DNA from: Corella eumyota
Lineage: Eukaryota; Chordata; Ascidiacea; Phlebobranchia; Corellidae
Assembly (NCBI GenBank): GCA_963082875.1
Contig: OY720098.1
Location: 6,758,001 to 6,822,000 of the forward strand
Reading direction: 5' to 3'
DNA: 64,000 nt
The notes beneath the pieces were generated by a model. The model searched no databases. It saw nothing but the letters and a program-made list of their open reading frames with translations, and was not told the DNA's origin. This document shows, piece after piece, positions 59,102 to 64,000 of the stretch. The stretch's first letter is position 1. Each line of letters begins with the position of its first letter. The translations under genes were made by a program, and so were the position numbers.

Positions 59102-62016
59102 ATGGAAAATGATGAAAATACACCATTGATTATTGCAAGACTTCAAGATGTATGTTTATTATTTTTTGTTTAATATTTTTATATGTATATATTGGTATTT
59201 ATTTGTTATATATTGTTTTTTTTAACACTTAGTTTTAACATTTTTAGGAAGGTGAAGAAGAACCTATAGTGTACAAGAGGTATTGGTATAGATGGTATTT
59301 GTTAATTCTCTTCTCCCTATTTTCCTTGATGCAGTCGAATGTTTGGAATACCTGGGGACCAATTAGTGTTTCAGCTAAATATGGACTAGGATTGACAGAT
59401 CGTAAGTTAACTTTTTTAAAGTAGGCTTCAATGCCTTGGCAAATTTTTTTAAACTTTAAAAGTCAAATATATATTCTTAAAGATCTTTTGTTTACAGAAA
59501 TAGAATTTTTGGTTTTAATTTTCAAAAAAAACATTTAATCGAAAATAATGCAAATTTATTTTTATGTTTTAGATGACATTGAGTTACTTGCCAATTGGGT
59601 AACAATAGCTTCTTTGCCTTGTTTTATTTTTTTTATTGTTGTTCTTGAAAAGAAAGGACTCAGATTAGCTGTTTTATTTGGATCTTTCTGTGTTGCTTTG
59701 GGAACAGGGTTAAGATGTCTGCCAGTCGAATCAAGTGTCTTAGTTTAGTGAGTTTAAATATGTTTATATTGTTATGTATTTTTAGGTAGGCTTTTTCTTC
59801 TTCTATTTAATTTTGTTTTACTGTGTATGTATGTATTGTTTAAATATTACATTGACAAAACTTAGTTAATAAAGAATTTTTACTAGTTTGATTCATACTG
59901 CTGCATTCCTCAATGGTTTGGCAGCTTGTGCAGTACTCGGTGTCCCTCCATTAATGTCAAACTTGTGGTTTCCGCCAAGTGAAAGAGTCACAGCCACAAG
60001 CCTGCTTTACTTGCTTGGAAATTTTGGTTAGTATTATTTTAATGATGTTTGACAATCCTAGAAATATTTTTAATAGACTTGTTGGATATCTAAACAAATA
60101 AGACTTATGTGTTAAAAATGATCAATCAAATATTTTTACAAGGGATTTGTGTTGGCATTTTTTGTTGTTCAAGCTGCAATTATTAACTTTTTGTACAAAT
60201 ATTTGTTTTTTTTGTGATATTTTGCTAAGCTTAACAGATAATATCATGTTATGTAAAATGACATGCTACAAAACATGTTATTCAGGAAATGCTTTTGGGT
60301 TTTTGGTTGGTCCTGTTATGGTTCAGCTTCCCAATGGAAACTCTACTTTTAATTCAACAAACAAAGCTGCTATTAGGTAATTACCTGTTCATACATGCAC
60401 GTTAATACTTAGTTTTAACAAATGTTTACAAGTAAAAATGTAAGAATTTTGGATATATAATTTAAATTTGTCGCAAAACTGCAAATTTTTACAATGTTCC
60501 AACAATGTTTCAAGTGACACATTTTTAAAATAACAGGACAGATATTGACCATTACATGTACTTACACTTCGGAATAGCTCTGCCAATCTTTATTTCTATG
60601 CTAGTTTTCTTTCCAAACAAACCACCCACACCACCCAGCGCATCTTCTTCAATTCCTAGACTTGAAATAAAGGTACTTAATAAGTATTTGATGTTTTTAA
60701 AAAGTTATATGAAGTCATTTTGATTAATTTTTTTAAACTTCGACAATTTTTAAAAAACATTTTTTTAACGCTGTTGTATGATTGTATATCAAATTACAAG
60801 ATATTTAACATAACTTTTATGTTAATAAACATGTTTTATTATTATTTAGGCTGCTTTAAAAAGGTTAATGAGGGTGCCTTCATATTGGGTAATAGTGGCA
60901 ACAAATGCCCTATTTCTTGGATCTTATTATGGCTGGTCTGGTGTATTTGCTGATCTTTACAGCAAGTTTAATATATCACAGGTAAACTTATTTTGTGTTG
61001 GCATGTTTTAGATTAAAAAGAAGGTGACGTTTTGGAGTTTTAACATAGGCCTATATTACTATTACCTTAACATATATTTTACAAGTTTTTTATAGAAATA
61101 TTTTTATTTAGACTGAAGCTAGCTGGGTAGGGTTTACAATGACTGTAGCTGGAATTTTTGTGGGTTCCATCGTTGGTTTGTAAGTTTTTTACCCCACAAT
61201 TAGAACTTTTAATACAAAATGTATAAAATAATCTAATATCTGTATAAAATTTAATAGTTTTAAGGAATTTAAGATGTAAATTAGTTTAGCCTTGGAATTT
61301 TTAGAAAATGAAATAAAATTTTTAATATGCTTAAGAATCACTGATCGATTTAAGAGATACATGAAACTAATAGTAATGATTCACATTGTTGGAATATTTC
61401 TAGTGGTGTTATATCTTGTTGTTTCTTCTATGAGTTGGATAGACTGGGCCCCCTTTCATTTTACATCAGGTAAACTTTGTATTTATTCACAGTTGTATAT
61501 TTTGCTTAAATTTTTTTTATTTAATAAATTTTTACCGAATATGAATTTTTTTATCCTAGTTACCATGTGGATTTGTTGCGTTTTGATTGGTGTTGGCGCA
61601 TCATCATTTCAACCAATTATAGCAGAGTTGGGAGCTGAGCATGCTTTCCCTGTAGGAGAGGGAACAGCAAGTTCGATAATGATGTGGTTTTTCATGCTCT
61701 CAATGTTTCTTTTTCTTATAATTTTACGAGCTGTAACAGGTTATTCCCAGTTTTTTGTTATACTTCATCTAAAAGTGTAGTGTTTTACATTTTGTTCTCA
61801 ATAATTTAAACTATGCCAATAACTGTTAATGTTGCTGAATTAGATCAACGCATTGCAAATTATCTTTTCTTGGCTTTCACGTCGGTTTCAATACCATTTT
61901 TCTTTTTCCTGGTACCCAATCGACACACAAGACTAGATATTGATTTACAAGATCAAAATAACAAAATTATTGAAGAGCATAAACAAGGAATAGAAAATGT
62001 CAATTTTTCGGGATAA
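59102..62016 (+). CDS. SLC49A4: SLC49A4 (DIRC2) lysosomal major-facilitator transporter, 11 exons, 476 aa
   Basis: Exons: 59102-59149, 59248-59401, 59573-59747, 59887-60025, 60285-60376, 60537-60672, 60850-60981, 61112-61179, 61336-61469, 61560-61739, 61844-62016. Length (476) is almost that of human DIRC2 (478). Ordered matches: SNVWNTWGPI (human GLVWNTWGPI), ELLANWVTIASLPCF, RLAVLFGSFCVALGTGLRCLP (TVLLTSFLMVLGTGLRCIP), HTAAFLNGLAA, AFGFLVGPVMVQLPNG, GWSGVFADL, and VLIGVGASSFQP. Twelve hydrophobic helices are expected. The N-terminus holds ENTPLI, an acidic dileucine-type (E-x-x-x-L-I) lysosomal sorting signal, in the place where human DIRC2 has ERQPLL. DIRC2 is a lysosomal membrane protein reported to export pyridoxine with protons. 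The penultimate exon and intron are duplicated behind the gene. Confidence 0.93.
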
Positions 62017-62299
62017 TTTTCTTCAAACTTTAAAAGGTAGATTGGTGTTGGCGCATCATCATTTCAACCAATTATAGCAGAGTTGGGAGCTGAGCATGCT
62101 TTCCCTGTAGGAGAGGGAACAGCAAGTTCGATAATGATGTGGTTTTTCATGCTCTCAATGTTTCTTTTTCTTATAATTTTACGAGCTGTAACAGGTTATT
62201 CCCAGTTTTTTGTTATACTTCATCTAAAAGTGTAGTGTTTTACATTTTGTTCTCAATAATTTAAACTACGCCAATAACTGTTAATGTTGCTGAATTAGA
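61585..62299. repeat. 260-bp direct duplication spanning SLC49A4 penultimate exon and intron
   Basis: Bases 61585-61844 and 62040-62299 are the same 260 bases with a single T/C difference, 455 bases apart. Copy 1 covers most of exon 61560-61739, the whole next intron and the first base of the last exon. Copy 2 lies after the stop codon and still contains the intron, so it arose from DNA, not mRNA. Copy 2 is flanked by a 14-base direct repeat ACTTTAAAAGGTAG (ending 62040 and near 62312). Confidence 0.93.
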
Positions 62300-64000
62300 C
62301 TTTAAAAGGTAGGCTTAACAAAGGAGTTTTTTTAGCAGGAAGGTGTTAAAATTAAATAAAAACTAGAAACCACAAAAGTTTGGGAATATTTTGTAAAATT
62401 TTAAAACTGTTTATTAATATACAACAAGATATTACGAAATGTTTAAGTTTGTGCAAAATAATCAAACATTAAATCTATTCAATCAAAGTGTTTTGACATA
62501 ATTAAAAATCAAAACACAATTTTTCTTGAATAGGCTATATTTATTAGAAAATAGTTAGATGTTTATTTATTTTGCCTATAGATGGCTTATTACCAATAAT
62601 CCTAATCAAGTAATATAAAAAAATACAATTTATTAAATTTTTGCAAAATTGCTTAACTATGAATCCATATATTCGATAGAATATATATATATATTCAATC
62701 GCCTATTACGTAACCTATTAATCTATAGGGTGGTATAGGAAAATACTGTAGAAAATGATCCGATTTTTTTTTTAATTTAAAATCAATTACATTTTTAAAA
62801 GCGCGGTAGTTTAACAAGCATTAATTACAAATTTTTAATATTGCATATTAACATATACCTGAGCTATGGTAAATTTTTTTAATTTTTGCAAAATCGCAAA
62901 ACTTGAGGAATTGTATTAAAACAGAAGCGTACTGTCGTAAATAAGGTTCAAGATGTAATAGAACAAAAGTTACATAATTTTTATATCTCGCTGATATCGT
63001 GACGCATTAACTTATATTGCGTTATTTTTTGTTGTATCGTATCCTCTAACATTTTTAATTTGTTTAGTGACAACAACTGTTCAAGCTTGAAATAAAGCTA
63101 GAGAAAACAAGTAATGGATTAACCCAAAGAATTTTTGTTTTATTCGTTGTAAACATGTTATTGACTTAATGTGTTGTTTATCTATTTGTTTGTTTACATA
63201 AATTTATAAAAAAAAATTACTATTTTTTAATCTAATTAGTGTCTCGAGACCAATCAACGCACCAATTAGTTTCGCCTGAGTAAACACGTATAAAATAAAA
63301 ATATATTTTACAACTTCAAAGTTTTATACTTTTTCTTGTTAACTACTACGGATTTCTTGTTAACTACTTCAAAGAATTATATTATGTCAGATTGTTTTGA
63401 TGTACCATTCTTTACTCTGCTATCTGTAAAAAATATTATGTGGCTAAAAATTATACATATATAAAAATACTTTAACTATTGTTCTATTGTATTTTTAAGA
63501 GAAATTTTATATCTTGAATTTTAGTTACGACAATACTCTTCTGTGTTTCAATACAAATTTTCAAGATTGGCAACTTTGCAAATTATTAAATTATTTTGAA
63601 TTATTAATATTTATAAAAGTTATGAGCATATTACATAAAAATTGCTGTTTTTTTAAATTAAAATTTTTAGTTTCAATAAATGCGCATTGGTTTTTAGTTT
63701 TAATAAATGCGCATTGGGCCTAGAAAACTTATTTTAAACATATTATTTAAAAATATTAATATTCATAAAAGTTATGAGCATATTTCATAAAAATCGCTGT
63801 TTCTTAAAAATTAAAATTTTTAGTTTTAATTAATGCGCATTGGGTTAACTTAAATTCAAGATAAAGAAATTCGCAAAAAAAATTAAAATAAAAAAAGTTA
63901 GGGCAAATTTTTGTTTTGACTAATTTCCATATCAAGTGACCCTGTGACCTTATGTGCATATGTAGTTCGATCCAAAAAATTTCAAAATTTTTTTTTTTTT
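62300..64000. other. AT-rich intergenic end of the window
   Basis: AATAAA at 62355-62360 may end SLC49A4. No gene is supported after that. Short repeats are present near 63332-63371 and at 63600-63845. Confidence 0.5.
63600..63845. repeat. Direct repeats with an AATGCGCATTGG core
   Basis: A unit TTTTTAGTTTYAATWAATGCGCATTGG occurs three times (63664-63690, 63691-63718, 63817-63844). Two of the units are preceded by a related block beginning ATAAAAGTTATGAGCATATT (about 63613 and 63764). The core TGCGCA is a palindrome. Tandem duplication of a 60-120-bp block is likely; the array may continue past the repeats or belong to a dispersed family. Confidence 0.7.

Noticed and set aside
62040-62299. 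Extra exon of SLC49A4
   Set aside because: It lies after the stop codon, starts inside an exon without an acceptor and duplicates 61585-61844; better explained as a fresh duplication.

Overview
The window reads as nuclear DNA of a small-genome invertebrate chordate, most likely an ascidian tunicate of the Ciona kind. The reasons are AT-rich sequence, compact genes with many short GT-AG introns, and a set of animal/chordate gene families (CaV2 calcium channel, ICA1, ODAD3, SPO16, SLC49A4) spaced a few hundred to a few thousand bases apart. The species call is inference. All eight genes found lie on the + strand. I saw no reverse transcriptase, transposase, integrase, capsid or envelope reading frame, no CRISPR array and no rRNA.

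Layout: 127-11055, a 14-exon gene for an about 1,868-residue Cys-, Gln- and Thr/Pro-rich, probably nuclear protein that I do not recognise. 12610-15314, ODAD3 (CCDC151), an outer-dynein-arm docking coiled coil. 15572-16513, SPO16 (C1orf146), a meiotic crossover factor, only about 260 bases behind ODAD3. 16514-21464, a gene-poor 5 kb. 21465-22741, a six-exon 241-residue orphan protein. 25571-47071, one CaV2-type voltage-gated calcium channel alpha1 gene with over 40 exons. 48092-51322, an intronless UBE4B ubiquitin ligase. 52196-57604, ICA1 (ICA69). 59102-62016, SLC49A4 (DIRC2), followed by a fresh 260-bp duplication of its own 3' part.

The most interesting locus is CaV2. Three places in it look built for alternative splicing. 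(1) Two phase-matched exons for the pore-lining S6 helix of repeat I; the second replaces the glycine before Glu-Phe with isoleucine. (2) Two phase-matched exons for the repeat IV S1-S2 loop and S2 voltage-sensor helix. (3) Two alternative last exons: one gives a long tail with an R-x-L-P-x-T-P motif of the RIM-BP docking type, the other gives a shorter tail ending in a basic stretch plus CTVM, a K-Ras-like CaaX prenylation signal with its own poly(A) signal. In addition, its first coding intron is a textbook AT-AC minor-spliceosome intron, without which the first transmembrane segment cannot be read. The three choices allow eight channel forms, which would differ in inactivation, voltage sensing and membrane/synaptic anchoring.

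Exon limits were set by hand from splice-site consensus, reading phase and remembered family sequence. All exon lengths sum to open frames, but no transcript was available to confirm them.
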